Shown piece by piece: positions 51,252-59,903 of a stretch of 64,000 nt of DNA; positions within the stretch are counted from its first letter, which is position 1; each line of letters begins with the position of its first letter. Origin of the DNA: Falsiroseomonas sp041690465 (GTDB lineage Bacteria; Pseudomonadota; Alphaproteobacteria; Acetobacterales; Acetobacteraceae); NCBI RefSeq assembly GCF_041690465.1, contig NZ_JAWLHG010000001.1, positions 124,001 to 188,000 of the forward strand, in the 5' to 3' direction. The notes under the pieces were generated by a model that was not told where the DNA came from, did no database searches, and saw nothing but the letters and a program-made list of their open reading frames with translations. The translations under genes were made by a program, and so were the position numbers.

Positions 51252-51299
51252 CGCGGCGGCGCGCGGCAGGCTCGGCCGTCCCCGTCGGAGACCGCCCGC

Positions 51300-51974
51300 A
51301 TGGTCCTGCTCGTCCTCGCCGCCCTGCTCTGGGTGTTCATCCATATCGGCCTCTCCGGCACGCGGCTGCGCGACGCGGCGGTGGCGCGGCTGGGCGAGGG
51401 GCGGTTCATGATCGCCTTCTCGGTCGCCTCGGTGGTCTCGATCCTGCTGCTGGTGCTGGCCTGGCGGGAGGCCGAGACCAGCTTTCTCTGGGCCGCGCCG
51501 GACTGGCTGCGCTGGATCCTCGCCTTCCTGATGCTGCCGGCCTTCGTGCTGTTCATGGCCAGCCACAAGCGCAACCCGACCGCCGTGGGGAACAAGGGGC
51601 TCGGCGAGGAGCCGCGCGGCATCCAGCGGGTGACGCGCCACCCGATGCTGTGGTCCTTCGCGATCTGGGGCCTGGTGCATGTGCTGGGCAATGGCGACAC
51701 CGCGAGCCTGGTGTTCTTCGGCGCCTTCCTGGTCACCGCGCTGGCGGGCATGCCCTCGATCGACGCCAAGCTCGCCCGGCGCAACCCGGAAGCCTGGCGC
51801 GGCTTCGCGGCAAAGACCTCCATCCTCCCCTTCGGCGCCATCCTGTCGGGCCGCAACCGGCTGGCGCTCGGCGAGATCGGCTGGATGCCGCCGGTGGTGG
51901 GCTTCGTGCTCTGGGCCGCGCTGCTGCACTTCCACCGCGGCGTCTTCGGCGTGCCGGCGCTGATCCTGGGGTGA
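51300..51974 (+). CDS. NnrU-family membrane protein
   Basis: 224 residues with about six hydrophobic segments. NnrU signature: LWVFIHIGLSGTRLRDAAVA, LGEGRFMIAFSVASVVS, and PRGIQRVTRHPMLWSFAIWG with the methyltransferase-like RHP..W motif of the isoprenylcysteine methyltransferase-like fold. Then HVLGNGDTASLVFFGAFL. NnrU is linked to nitric oxide metabolism in denitrifiers, but no nir/nor genes are here and the broader family occurs in many non-denitrifiers. Confidence 0.88.
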   Translation: MVLLVLAALLWVFIHIGLSGTRLRDAAVARLGEGRFMIAFSVASVVSILLLVLAWREAETSFLWAAPDWLRWILAFLMLPAFVLFMASHKRNPTAVGNKGLGEEPRGIQRVTRHPMLWSFAIWGLVHVLGNGDTASLVFFGAFLVTALAGMPSIDAKLARRNPEAWRGFAAKTSILPFGAILSGRNRLALGEIGWMPPVVGFVLWAALLHFHRGVFGVPALILG

Positions 51975-52053
51975 CGCCTTCCGAGGCTTGAAACCTCGTT
52001 GCGGCGGCGCCATTCCCTGCGCCGCCAACACGAAGAAACAAGCCCGGGATCCC

Positions 52054-52896
52054 ATGCAGGAAGTCCTCACCTCGGCCGATGCGGCCGAAACCCTCCGCGC
52101 GCGCACCGCGCGGCTGGTGCTCTCGGCCCCGTTCCAGTCCGCCGTCATCGGGCTGATCCTGCTCAATGCCGTGACGCTCGGGCTCGAGACCTCGGGCAGC
52201 GTCATGGCGGCGATGGGCGGGCTGCTGTACTTCACGGATCGCGTGCTGCTGGCGCTGTTCACGGCGGAGATCGCGCTGCGCATCTACGCCTTCCGCGGCC
52301 GCTTCTTCCGCGACCCCTGGGGCATCTTCGACCTGCTGGTGGTGGCGATCGCCTGGGTGCCGGCGACCGGCCCGCTCTCCGTGCTGCGGGCACTGCGCGT
52401 GCTGCGCGTGCTGCGGCTGATCAGCATCGTGCCCTCGATGCGGCTGGTGGTGGAGGCGATGCTGAAGGCGCTGCCGGGGATGGGCAGCATCGTGCTGCTG
52501 ATGGCGCTGATCTTCTACGTCTTCGCGGTGATGGCGACGAAGCTCTACGGTGAGCTGGCGCCGGAACGCTTCGGCTCGCTCGGCGCCAGCCTGTTCACCC
52601 TGTTCCAGATGATGACGCTGGAAAGCTGGGCGGAGGCCAATGTCCGCCCGATCCTGGAGCAGCAGCCGCTGGCCTGGCTGTTCTTCGTGCCCTTCATCCT
52701 GGTCGCCACCTTCGTCGTGCTGAACCTGTTCATCGGCGTGATCGTGGACAGCATCCAGACGCTGCGCGCCCAGCGCGAGGCGCCGGCGCTCGAGGCGGCG
52801 CGGTCGGAAGCGCATCTCGACGCGCAGACCGTGCTGGCCGAGATCCGGGCGCTGCGGGCGGAGGTACGGGAACTGCGCGCCGCGCGCACCGGTTGA
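52054..52896 (+). CDS. Voltage-gated cation channel (bacterial Nav type)
   Basis: 280 residues, one six-helix domain. S4 voltage sensor VLRALRVLRVLRLIS with Arg every third residue; S5 GSIVLLMALIFYVFAVMATK; pore and filter FQMMTLESWAEANV, where TLESW equals the NaChBac sodium filter; S6 FVPFILVATFVVLNLFIGVI. A C-terminal helix (AHLDAQTVLAEIRALRAEVR) should form the tetrameric coiled coil. Likely a homotetrameric Na+ channel, though filter mutations can give Ca2+ selectivity. ATG 52054 is the first suitable start. Confidence 0.92.
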   Translation: MQEVLTSADAAETLRARTARLVLSAPFQSAVIGLILLNAVTLGLETSGSVMAAMGGLLYFTDRVLLALFTAEIALRIYAFRGRFFRDPWGIFDLLVVAIAWVPATGPLSVLRALRVLRVLRLISIVPSMRLVVEAMLKALPGMGSIVLLMALIFYVFAVMATKLYGELAPERFGSLGASLFTLFQMMTLESWAEANVRPILEQQPLAWLFFVPFILVATFVVLNLFIGVIVDSIQTLRAQREAPALEAARSEAHLDAQTVLAEIRALRAEVRELRAARTG

Positions 52897-52996
52897 CCCC
52901 TCGCGCGGTCGAGCCCTTGCGCGCCGCATCGCGCGGTTGACCCGGGCTGGCGGGCGCGGCTAGCTCCCCGCGCCCCGCCACGGAACCCGAGACACC

Positions 52997-54547
52997 ATGC
53001 CGAAGCCCGCCCGCCGTCCCGTCATGCTGGTGATCCTGGACGGCTGGGGCTGGCGGGAGGAGGTGGCGGACAACGCCGTGAGGCAGGCGAGGACGCCCGC
53101 CTTCGACGCCCTCTGGTCCAACGGCCCGCACGCCTTCCTGCGCACCTCCGGCCGCGATGTCGGCCTGCCCGAGGGCCAGATGGGCAATTCCGAGGTCGGC
53201 CACCTCAACATCGGCGCCGGGCGCGTGGTGATGCAGGACCTCGTGCGGATCGATGCCGCCTGCGAAAGCAATGCGATCGCCACCCTGCCGGGGCTGACCG
53301 CGCTGTTCGACAAGGTGAAGGCCGCCGGCGGGAAGCTCCATCTGGCCGGGCTGCTCTCGCCCGGCGGCGTGCACAGCCACCAGGACCACGCCGTCGCGCT
53401 GGCCTGCGCCGCCACCGCCCAGGGGCTAGAGGTGCTGGTGCATGCCTGGACCGACGGCCGCGACACGCCACCCAACGCCGCGCCCGAGTACCTCGCCCGC
53501 TTCGAGGCCGCGCTGCCGGCCGGCGCGAAGGTCGCCACCGTCTGCGGCCGCTACTACGCGATGGATCGCGACAGGCGCTGGGAGCGCGTGCAGAAGGCCT
53601 ACGACCTCATAGTCGCCGCGCGCGCGCCACGGTTCGAGACCGCGCACTCCGCCATCGAAGCCGCGCACCAGGCCGGGCAGTCCGACGAGTTCATCCTGCC
53701 GGCCGCGATCGGCGATTACCGCGGGATGCGCGACGGCGACGGGCTGCTCTGCTTCAACTTCCGCGCCGACCGGGTGCGGCAGATCCTCACCGCCCTGCTC
53801 GATCCCTCCTTCGACGGCTTCGCGGCCGAGCCGACCATCCGCTTCAGCGCCGCCGCCGGGATGACGGAATACAGTGCCGCGCTGAACCCCTTCCTGCTGA
53901 CGCTGTTCCCGTCGGACTCCATGGCCGACATCCTGGGCGAGGTCGTCAGCAAGGCAGGGCTGACGCAGCTCCGCATGGCGGAGACCGAGAAATACCCGCA
54001 CGTCACCTACTTCCTGAATGGCGGCGAGGAAGCGGTCTATCCCGGCGAGGACCGCATCATGGTGCCCTCCCCCAAGGTCGCCACCTACGACCTGCAGCCG
54101 GAGATGTCGGCGCCCGAGCTGACGGCCAAGGCGGTGGAGGCGATCCGCTCCGGCCGCTACGACCTGATCGTGCTGAACTTCGCCAACCCCGACATGGTCG
54201 GCCACACCGGCAGCCTGCCCGCGGCGATCAAGGCGGTGGAGACGGTGGATGCCGGCCTCGGCCAGATCGCGGAGGCGATCCGCGCCCAGGGCGGCGCGCT
54301 GCTCGTCACCGCCGACCACGGCAATTGCGAGATGATGCGCGACCCCGCCACCGGCGGCCCGCACACCGCCCACACCACCAACCCCGTCCCCGTCCTGCTG
54401 GCCGGCGGCCCGCCCGGCGCGACGCTCGCCGATGGCCGCCTGGCCGACCTGGCGCCGACCCTGCTCGCCCTGCTCGGCCTGCCACAGCCACCGGCGATGA
54501 CCGGACGGTCGCTGCTGCGGGGCGGCGAGGGGGCCGCGGGTGGGTAG
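52997..54547 (+). CDS. gpmI: 2,3-bisphosphoglycerate-independent phosphoglycerate mutase
   Basis: Glycolytic isomerase of 3- and 2-phosphoglycerate using two Mn ions. 516 residues, usual length. Metal site 1 and phospho-Ser: MLVILDGWGWRE and PEGQMGNSEVGHLNIGAGRV. Further: HAWTDGRDTPP, GRYYAMDRDRRWERV, FRADRVRQI, and metal residues NFANPDMVGHTG, VTADHGNCEMM, GPHTAHTTNPVPVLL. First gene of the gpmI-envC-ctpA-YibQ order common in alphaproteobacteria. Its 3' end runs into a GC-rich palindromic element. Confidence 0.95.
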   Translation: MPKPARRPVMLVILDGWGWREEVADNAVRQARTPAFDALWSNGPHAFLRTSGRDVGLPEGQMGNSEVGHLNIGAGRVVMQDLVRIDAACESNAIATLPGLTALFDKVKAAGGKLHLAGLLSPGGVHSHQDHAVALACAATAQGLEVLVHAWTDGRDTPPNAAPEYLARFEAALPAGAKVATVCGRYYAMDRDRRWERVQKAYDLIVAARAPRFETAHSAIEAAHQAGQSDEFILPAAIGDYRGMRDGDGLLCFNFRADRVRQILTALLDPSFDGFAAEPTIRFSAAAGMTEYSAALNPFLLTLFPSDSMADILGEVVSKAGLTQLRMAETEKYPHVTYFLNGGEEAVYPGEDRIMVPSPKVATYDLQPEMSAPELTAKAVEAIRSGRYDLIVLNFANPDMVGHTGSLPAAIKAVETVDAGLGQIAEAIRAQGGALLVTADHGNCEMMRDPATGGPHTAHTTNPVPVLLAGGPPGATLADGRLADLAPTLLALLGLPQPPAMTGRSLLRGGEGAAGG

Positions 54548-54555
54548 GGCGAGCA

Positions 54556-54599
54556 GGGGGCGCTGCCCCCTGGCCCCGGCCGGGGGGCCTGAGGCCCCC
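54556..54599. repeat. REP-like GC palindrome cluster between gpmI and the EnvC-like gene
   Basis: Three adjoining inverted repeats: GGGGGC-GCT-GCCCCC (54556-54570), CCCCGGCCGGGG (54574-54585) and GGGGGCC-TGA-GGCCCCC (54583-54599). The pattern is like the short palindromic elements scattered between genes in GC-rich alphaproteobacteria. It may terminate gpmI transcription or buffer the operon. Only one copy was noticed in this window. Confidence 0.55.
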
Positions 54600-55826
54600 G
54601 TGATCGCCCTTCTCGCCGCAGCACTCCTCCTCGCCCCCGCCGCCGCCACCGCCCAGTCCGCCCGTGACCTGCGGCAGGCCGAGGAGGTCGCGCGGGAGCG
54701 GCGCGAGGCGGCCGAGGCGGCGGCTGCGGCGGCGCGGCGCCTCGCCGAGGAGGAGGTGCGGCTCGCCAACCGCCGGGTGGAGGCGGCGCAGCGCGCGCTG
54801 GCGGCGGAGGCGGAGGTGCAGGCCGCGCAGGCGCGCGCCGAAGCCGCCCGCAATGCCGGTGCCGAGGCCGCCGCCGAGGTCCGCGCGCGCGCCGAAGCGT
54901 TGCGCCCGCTGCTGCCGGTGATGCTGCGGCTGCAGATGTGGCCGGCCGAGACGGTTCTCGCCGTGCCTGCCGAACCGGAGGAAGCGTTGCGCGGCGCGCT
55001 GGTGCTGCGCGGCATGGTCCGCCGCCTGGAGGAGGAGGCCGCCGCGCTCCGCGCCGCGCAGTCCGAGGCCGGCCGAGCCCTGGCGCTGGCCGAGCGGGAG
55101 GCCGCTGCCCTGGCCGAGGCCGAGCAGGAGGCCCGTGCCGCCGAAGCGGCGCTGGAGGCGGAACTCGCCGAGGCCCGCCGCCTGTACGCCGAGGCTGCCG
55201 AGGCCGAGGACAAGACCGCCGAGCGGGCCCAGGCTGCCGCCGCCCAGGCGCGTGACCTGGCCGAGGCGCTGCGCCGGCTTGAGCGCGAGCAGACTCGGCG
55301 GGAGGCCGCCGAGCGCGCCTCCGCCGCCGCCCGGGCCGCCGCCGAGGCCCGCCGCCGGGCCGAGGAAGCCCGCGAACAGCGCCTGGCGGAGCAGGCGAGG
55401 CGCCGTGCCGGCCCGTCGCGCGAGGAAGCGGCGATCCCCACGCCCTCGCGCGGCGGGCGCGCCCTGCCGGTGGCCGGGCGGGTGGCGACGAACTGGGGCG
55501 AATCCGGCCCCGGCGGCCCGCATCGCGGCCTGACCTTCGCGGCCGCGGCGGGGGCGCGCGTGGTTTCGCCCTGTGCCGGACGGGCGGTCTATGCGGCGCC
55601 GTTCCGTTCCTACGGCCTCTTGTTGATTGTGGATTGCGGCAGAGGGTACCATTTTGTGCTGGCCGGCCTGGACCGGCTCGACACCGCGGCGGGCAGGCGC
55701 CTGCTCGCGGGGGAGCCGGTCGGGGTCCTTGCCGGCACTGGCGGCGGCGGCGCTTCGCTCTATGTGGAGTTGCGGCGCAACGGGCAGCCAGTGGATCCGC
55801 GGCCTTGGTTCGCCGCACGGGGTTAG
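54600..55826 (+). CDS. EnvC-like murein hydrolase activator (coiled coil plus degenerate LytM domain)
   Basis: About 408 residues. A signal peptide (IALLAAALLLAPAAATAQ) leads into a long Ala/Glu/Arg coiled coil (about 20-290), then a LytM/peptidase M23 domain: LPVAGRVATNWGESGPGG, HRGLTFAAAAGARVVSPCAG, YHFVLAGLDRL and LYVELRRNGQPVDPRPWF. The zinc motif HxxxD reads HRGLT and the HxH is absent (VELR), so it should not cut peptidoglycan but activate amidases, as EnvC does. GTG 54600 is chosen since the longer in-frame start reads through the REP-like element. Sits between gpmI and ctpA. Confidence 0.83.
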   Translation: MIALLAAALLLAPAAATAQSARDLRQAEEVARERREAAEAAAAAARRLAEEEVRLANRRVEAAQRALAAEAEVQAAQARAEAARNAGAEAAAEVRARAEALRPLLPVMLRLQMWPAETVLAVPAEPEEALRGALVLRGMVRRLEEEAAALRAAQSEAGRALALAEREAAALAEAEQEARAAEAALEAELAEARRLYAEAAEAEDKTAERAQAAAAQARDLAEALRRLEREQTRREAAERASAAARAAAEARRRAEEAREQRLAEQARRRAGPSREEAAIPTPSRGGRALPVAGRVATNWGESGPGGPHRGLTFAAAAGARVVSPCAGRAVYAAPFRSYGLLLIVDCGRGYHFVLAGLDRLDTAAGRRLLAGEPVGVLAGTGGGGASLYVELRRNGQPVDPRPWFAARG

Positions 55827-55957
55827 GGCAGGTTACCGGAAGGGCATGGCCCGCCGGTGCGGATATGCTCTAAGGGTTGCGTCTTCGGGTCTCCGGCCCG
55901 GATTGAAGTTGGGCAGGCTGGCGCTTCCGGGTGCCGGCCCAGAAATCGGGTGGTCGC

Positions 55958-57448
55958 ATGAGCGGCATGTCTGGACAGGACGGTTCCAAGGGCGACGGCC
56001 GCGTGCCGCGGCTGGGTGCGGCGATGGCCGCGCCAGAACGGCAACGTCGCTGGCGACTGCGCACCCTGGGCGCGGTGGGGGGCGCATTCCTCGCCGGGGC
56101 GGTGGTCGGGCCGATGATCGCGGTGCCGGGCATCCAGGCCTGGGCGCAGGATGGCGGGCGGGCGGAGACCTATCGCCTGCTCAACCTGTTCGGCGACGTG
56201 TTCGAGCGCATCCGCGCGGAATACGTGGAGCCGGTGAGCGACCGCGAGGTGATCGAGGCGGCGATCAACGGCATGCTGCAGGGCCTCGACCCGCACAGCT
56301 CCTACATGAACCCGCGCAACTTCCGCGACATGCAGGTGCAGACGCGCGGCGAGTTCGGCGGCCTCGGCATCGAGGTCACGCAGGAGAACGGCTACGTCAA
56401 GGTGATCTCCCCGATCGACGACACGCCGGCGGCGCGCGCCGGGGTGAAGCCGGGCGACCTGATCACCCACCTCAACGGCCAGTCCACCCAGGGCCTGACC
56501 CTGCAGGAGGCGGTCGAGCAGATGCGTGGCGAGCGCGGCACCACGATCAAGCTGACGATCCGCCGCGAGGGCGAGCGCACGCCACTCGAGATCAGCCTGA
56601 CGCGCGACGTGATCCGCCCGCAGGTCGCCCGCTTCCGGCTGGAGGGCAACGACATCGCCTATGTCCGCCTCTCCGCCTTCAACGAGCAGACCGAGGCCGC
56701 TCTGCGCCGCGCCGTCAGCACCATGCGCCAGCAGGCCGGCGGCAACCTGCGCGGCCTGATCCTCGACCTGCGCAACAACCCGGGCGGGCTGCTCGACCAG
56801 GCGGTGCAGGTTTCGGACGATTTCCTCGACCAGGGCGAGATCGTCAGCACCCGCGCCCGCCGCGAGGGCGATGCGCAGCGCTGGAATGCGCGGGCGGGCG
56901 ACATCGCCCAGGGCCTGCCGATGGTCGTGCTGGTCAATGCCGGCTCCGCCAGCGCCTCCGAGATCGTGGCCGGCGCGCTGCAGGACCACCGCCGCGCGGT
57001 GGTGATGGGCGTCAAGACCTTCGGCAAGGGCAGCGTGCAGACCGTGATGCCGATCCCCGGGAACGGCGCGATCCGGCTGACCACGGCGCGCTACTACACG
57101 CCCTCCGGCCGCTCCATCCAGGCGACGGGCATCGAGCCGGACATCGAGGTGCTGGCGGCGCGGCCCGACCCGAACGCCCCCGCCGTCGCCCAGCGTGGCG
57201 AAGCGGAGTTGCGCCGCGCGTTGCGCAACGACAACGGCCAGGCGCAGCAGCAGGCCGCGCCGGTGCCGCTGCCGCCGATGAACCTGCCGGCCGGCGTGCA
57301 GGAGCGGGTGGTGCGGGCCCCGGCCGAGGACGCGCCCGCCTTCGACCCGACCAAGCCGGAAACCGACCACCAGCTGCAGCAGGCCGTGCAATTCCTGCGC
57401 AACCTGGCGGCGGCGCAAGGCGGGCCGCAGCGCCGCGCGCAGCGCTGA
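55958..57448 (+). CDS. ctpA: S41-family carboxy-terminal processing protease
   Basis: Periplasmic Tsp-like protease, about 496 residues. An N-terminal membrane/signal segment (RTLGAVGGAFLAGAVVGPMI) is followed by an N-domain (IEAAINGMLQGLDPHSSYMN), a PDZ domain (GGLGIEVTQENGYVKVISPI, ARAGVKPGDLITHLNGQS) and the catalytic core with Ser in VLVNAGSASASEIVAGAL and Lys in VMGVKTFGKGSVQTVMPI. The last 90 residues are Gln/Pro-rich. An in-frame GTG at 55931 would add nine residues; ATG 55958 is preferred. Probably trims envelope proteins together with the neighbouring EnvC-like factor. Confidence 0.93.
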   Translation: MSGMSGQDGSKGDGRVPRLGAAMAAPERQRRWRLRTLGAVGGAFLAGAVVGPMIAVPGIQAWAQDGGRAETYRLLNLFGDVFERIRAEYVEPVSDREVIEAAINGMLQGLDPHSSYMNPRNFRDMQVQTRGEFGGLGIEVTQENGYVKVISPIDDTPAARAGVKPGDLITHLNGQSTQGLTLQEAVEQMRGERGTTIKLTIRREGERTPLEISLTRDVIRPQVARFRLEGNDIAYVRLSAFNEQTEAALRRAVSTMRQQAGGNLRGLILDLRNNPGGLLDQAVQVSDDFLDQGEIVSTRARREGDAQRWNARAGDIAQGLPMVVLVNAGSASASEIVAGALQDHRRAVVMGVKTFGKGSVQTVMPIPGNGAIRLTTARYYTPSGRSIQATGIEPDIEVLAARPDPNAPAVAQRGEAELRRALRNDNGQAQQQAAPVPLPPMNLPAGVQERVVRAPAEDAPAFDPTKPETDHQLQQAVQFLRNLAAAQGGPQRRAQR

Positions 57449-57477
57449 GCTGATCCTGCCCCGGCAAGGTCGCGGGC

Positions 57478-58599
57478 ATGGGTAGGTTCGGCCTGCGCGC
57501 GCTCCTGCTGTTCTGGGCGGCGCTGCTGGCCGCGGTGGCTGGTGGTGGCGCGATGCTGGCCTGGCTCGGGCCGCCACCACCGCCGCTGGTCGCCGAGGCA
57601 CCGGCGCCGGAGGCACCGGCGCAGCCAGTCCTGGAGGCGTTCGCGGCGCCGGTGGCCGAGCCACCGCCGGCCGCCGTCGCCCCCTCGGCGCCGGTTGCGG
57701 CGGCACCGCCCGCGACGCCGCCCTCCGCACCGGAGCCGCCGCCCCTGGTCGCGGCCGCGGCCGGGACGCAGGCGATCGCGGCGCCGGTGATCGCGCCGCC
57801 CGATCCCGCGCTGCTGGAAGTGTCGCGTCACGGCCAGGTGCCGCGGCTGGGGCCGGACAACCGCAGCTCGATCCGCGCCTATGCCCGGCCCTTCGACCGC
57901 GAGGACCGGCGCCCGCGGATCGGCATCATCATCAGCAACATGGGCGCCCACGGCCCCTATTCCGAGGATGCGATCCGCCGCCTGCCGAGCGGGGTGACGT
58001 TCGCCTTCAGCCCCTATGCGCTGCGCACCGAGCCCCTGGTGGAACGCGCCCGCGCGCGCGGGATGGAGCTGCTGACGGCGCTGCCGCTGGAGCCGGCCGG
58101 CTTCGGCCAGCGCGCCGATCCCGGCGACCGCGCGCTGCTGACCAGCCTCCCGATCAACGAGAACATGGACCGGCTGAACTGGGCGCTCTCGCGCATGCAG
58201 GGCCAGGTGGGCGCGATCGGTGGCCTGGGGGGCATGCGCGGCGAGCGCTTCGCGACGAATGGCGAGCTGCTCGGTACACTGCAGGCGGCGCTGACCCGGC
58301 GCGGCCTGCTCTACGTGGATCCGCGCCCCGGCGCGCCCCAACCGGCGCGTGCCTTCGGACGCAGCGTGGACCTGCTGCTGGACGAGCCCTCCGAGGTGCG
58401 GGTGGAGGTGGAACGCCGGCTGGCGGAGCTGGAGGCGCTGGCGCGGCGGCAGAACTCGGCGCTTGGACTGGCGTCCAACCCGATGCCCTCGGTGGTCGCC
58501 GCGATCGCCGGCTGGAGCGCAGGGCTGGAGGAGCGCGGCGTCGTGATCGCGCCCATCAGCGTGCTGATCCGCCGCCCGGCGGAGCAGGCGGGGCGCTGA
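57478..58599 (+). CDS. Divergent polysaccharide deacetylase family protein (YibQ type)
   Basis: 373 residues. An N-terminal membrane segment (about 8-30) and a 90-residue Ala/Pro linker precede a divergent polysaccharide deacetylase (YibQ/DUF610) domain: RIGIIISNMGAHGPYSEDAI, RLPSGVTFAFSPYA, ELLTALPLEPAGF, GQVGAIGGLGGMRGERFATN. The usual first Asp (IIDDxG) is replaced by Ser-Asn (IIISNMG), as in part of the family. Role in envelope biogenesis inferred from the constant gpmI-envC-ctpA context. Starts 29 bp after ctpA. Confidence 0.85.
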   Translation: MGRFGLRALLLFWAALLAAVAGGGAMLAWLGPPPPPLVAEAPAPEAPAQPVLEAFAAPVAEPPPAAVAPSAPVAAAPPATPPSAPEPPPLVAAAAGTQAIAAPVIAPPDPALLEVSRHGQVPRLGPDNRSSIRAYARPFDREDRRPRIGIIISNMGAHGPYSEDAIRRLPSGVTFAFSPYALRTEPLVERARARGMELLTALPLEPAGFGQRADPGDRALLTSLPINENMDRLNWALSRMQGQVGAIGGLGGMRGERFATNGELLGTLQAALTRRGLLYVDPRPGAPQPARAFGRSVDLLLDEPSEVRVEVERRLAELEALARRQNSALGLASNPMPSVVAAIAGWSAGLEERGVVIAPISVLIRRPAEQAGR

Positions 58600-58614
58600 A
58601 GGCCGCCATCGGCT

Positions 58615-59838
58615 TCACACGCCGAGGCGCCGGGCCCCGCGCAGGGCGAACGCGGTGCCGATGCCGGTCGCGGCCATGGTCAGCGTGGTGCCGAGCCCGC
58701 TGCCGAACTCCACCAGCCCGACGATGAAGGTCAGCAGCGCGCCGAAGCACATCTGCATCGCGCCGAGCAGCGCGGACGCGGTGCCCGCCAGCTGCGGCCG
58801 GGCGCTCAGCGCGCCGGCGATCGAGCTCGGCTGCGTCATGCCGTTGCCGATGGCGACCACCGCCATCGGCAGGAAGAAGGAGAGCAGGTGCGGCGGGAAC
58901 GCCACCAGCACCACCGCCGCCAGCAGCGCGCCGCCGGTGCAGAGCCACACGCCGATCGTGAGCAGCCGCACCGTCCCCAGCCGGGTCGCGTAGCGCCCGG
59001 CGATCCAGTTGCCGGCGGCAAAGGCGATGGAGGTGGTGGCGAAGGCGATGGCGAAGGTCACGGGCGAATAGCCCATGCCCTGCACCACCACATAGGGCGC
59101 GCCGCCGAGGAAGGCGAAGAACACGCCGGTGGCGCAGGCCGTCACCGTGGAATAGCTGCGGAACGCCGGGATCGCCCAGAGGCTGCGATACGCCCTCCAG
59201 ATCGCCACCAGCCCGGGCAGTTGCTGCGGCGCCGGCAGCGTCTCCGGCAGCCGCGTCCAGCAAACCGCGGCCAGCGGCAGCGCGAAGGCCAGGCAGGCGA
59301 GCATGCCGGCGCGCCAGCCGAAACTCTCCTCCAGCAGGCTGCCGATCACCGGCGCGAGCATCGGCGAGATGGTCATGCCCATGGTGACGTAGCCGAGCAC
59401 GCTCGCCGCCTGGTCGCGCGGCCAGACGTCGCGGATCACCGCGCGCGCCAGCACCACGCCGGCGCAGGCGCCGATCGCCTGCAGGACGCGCGCGATGACG
59501 ACGCCGACGACGCCCACCGCCAGCGCCGCGCCGAGGCTGGCCACCGCGTAGAGCGCGAGCCCGCCCATCAGCAGCGGCCGCCGCCCGAAACGATCCGACA
59601 GGGGCCCATAGACCAGCTGCCCCACCCCGACCGCCACCAGGTAGAGCGTGACCGTCAGCTGGATGGTGGCGATGCTGGCGCCGAGGTCGCGCGCCATCGC
59701 CGGCAGCGAAGGCACGATGATCTGCATGGTGAAGGGCCCGAGGCCGATCATCGCCACCAGCAGCCAGATCGGCGGCCGGGCCTTCGCCTGCGCGGCTGGG
59801 GCGGCAGCCGGTTCCGGGATGATATCGCGCGGGCTCAC
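58615..59838 (-). CDS. Bcr/CflA-family MFS efflux carrier
   Basis: 407 residues, 12 hydrophobic segments. Drug:H+ antiporter marks: QIIVPSLPAMARDLGASIAT at helix 1 and loop, QLVYGPLSDRFGRRPLLMGG (motif A), VLQAIGACAGVVLARAVIRD (motif B region) and MTISPMLAPVIGSLLEESFG (motif C), the last typical of Bcr/CflA. Likely exports a toxic compound or metabolite; substrate unknown. The start is GTG 59838. It converges with the YibQ-type gene and follows the RTX nuclease on the same strand after 65 bp. Confidence 0.88.
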   Translation of the reverse strand: MSPRDIIPEPAAAPAAQAKARPPIWLLVAMIGLGPFTMQIIVPSLPAMARDLGASIATIQLTVTLYLVAVGVGQLVYGPLSDRFGRRPLLMGGLALYAVASLGAALAVGVVGVVIARVLQAIGACAGVVLARAVIRDVWPRDQAASVLGYVTMGMTISPMLAPVIGSLLEESFGWRAGMLACLAFALPLAAVCWTRLPETLPAPQQLPGLVAIWRAYRSLWAIPAFRSYSTVTACATGVFFAFLGGAPYVVVQGMGYSPVTFAIAFATTSIAFAAGNWIAGRYATRLGTVRLLTIGVWLCTGGALLAAVVLVAFPPHLLSFFLPMAVVAIGNGMTQPSSIAGALSARPQLAGTASALLGAMQMCFGALLTFIVGLVEFGSGLGTTLTMAATGIGTAFALRGARRLGV

Positions 59839-59903
59839 GGGGGCGGGACGCTAGGCCCGCGCGCCCCGGCGCGATACTGCCTTGTGCGAAGCGCAGCCCT
59901 GCG

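Noticed and set aside
55809..55836. GTAACC (minus) with CGAA after the EnvC-like stop
   Set aside because: Spacer is 18 bases and the site points back into the gene, not to a start.
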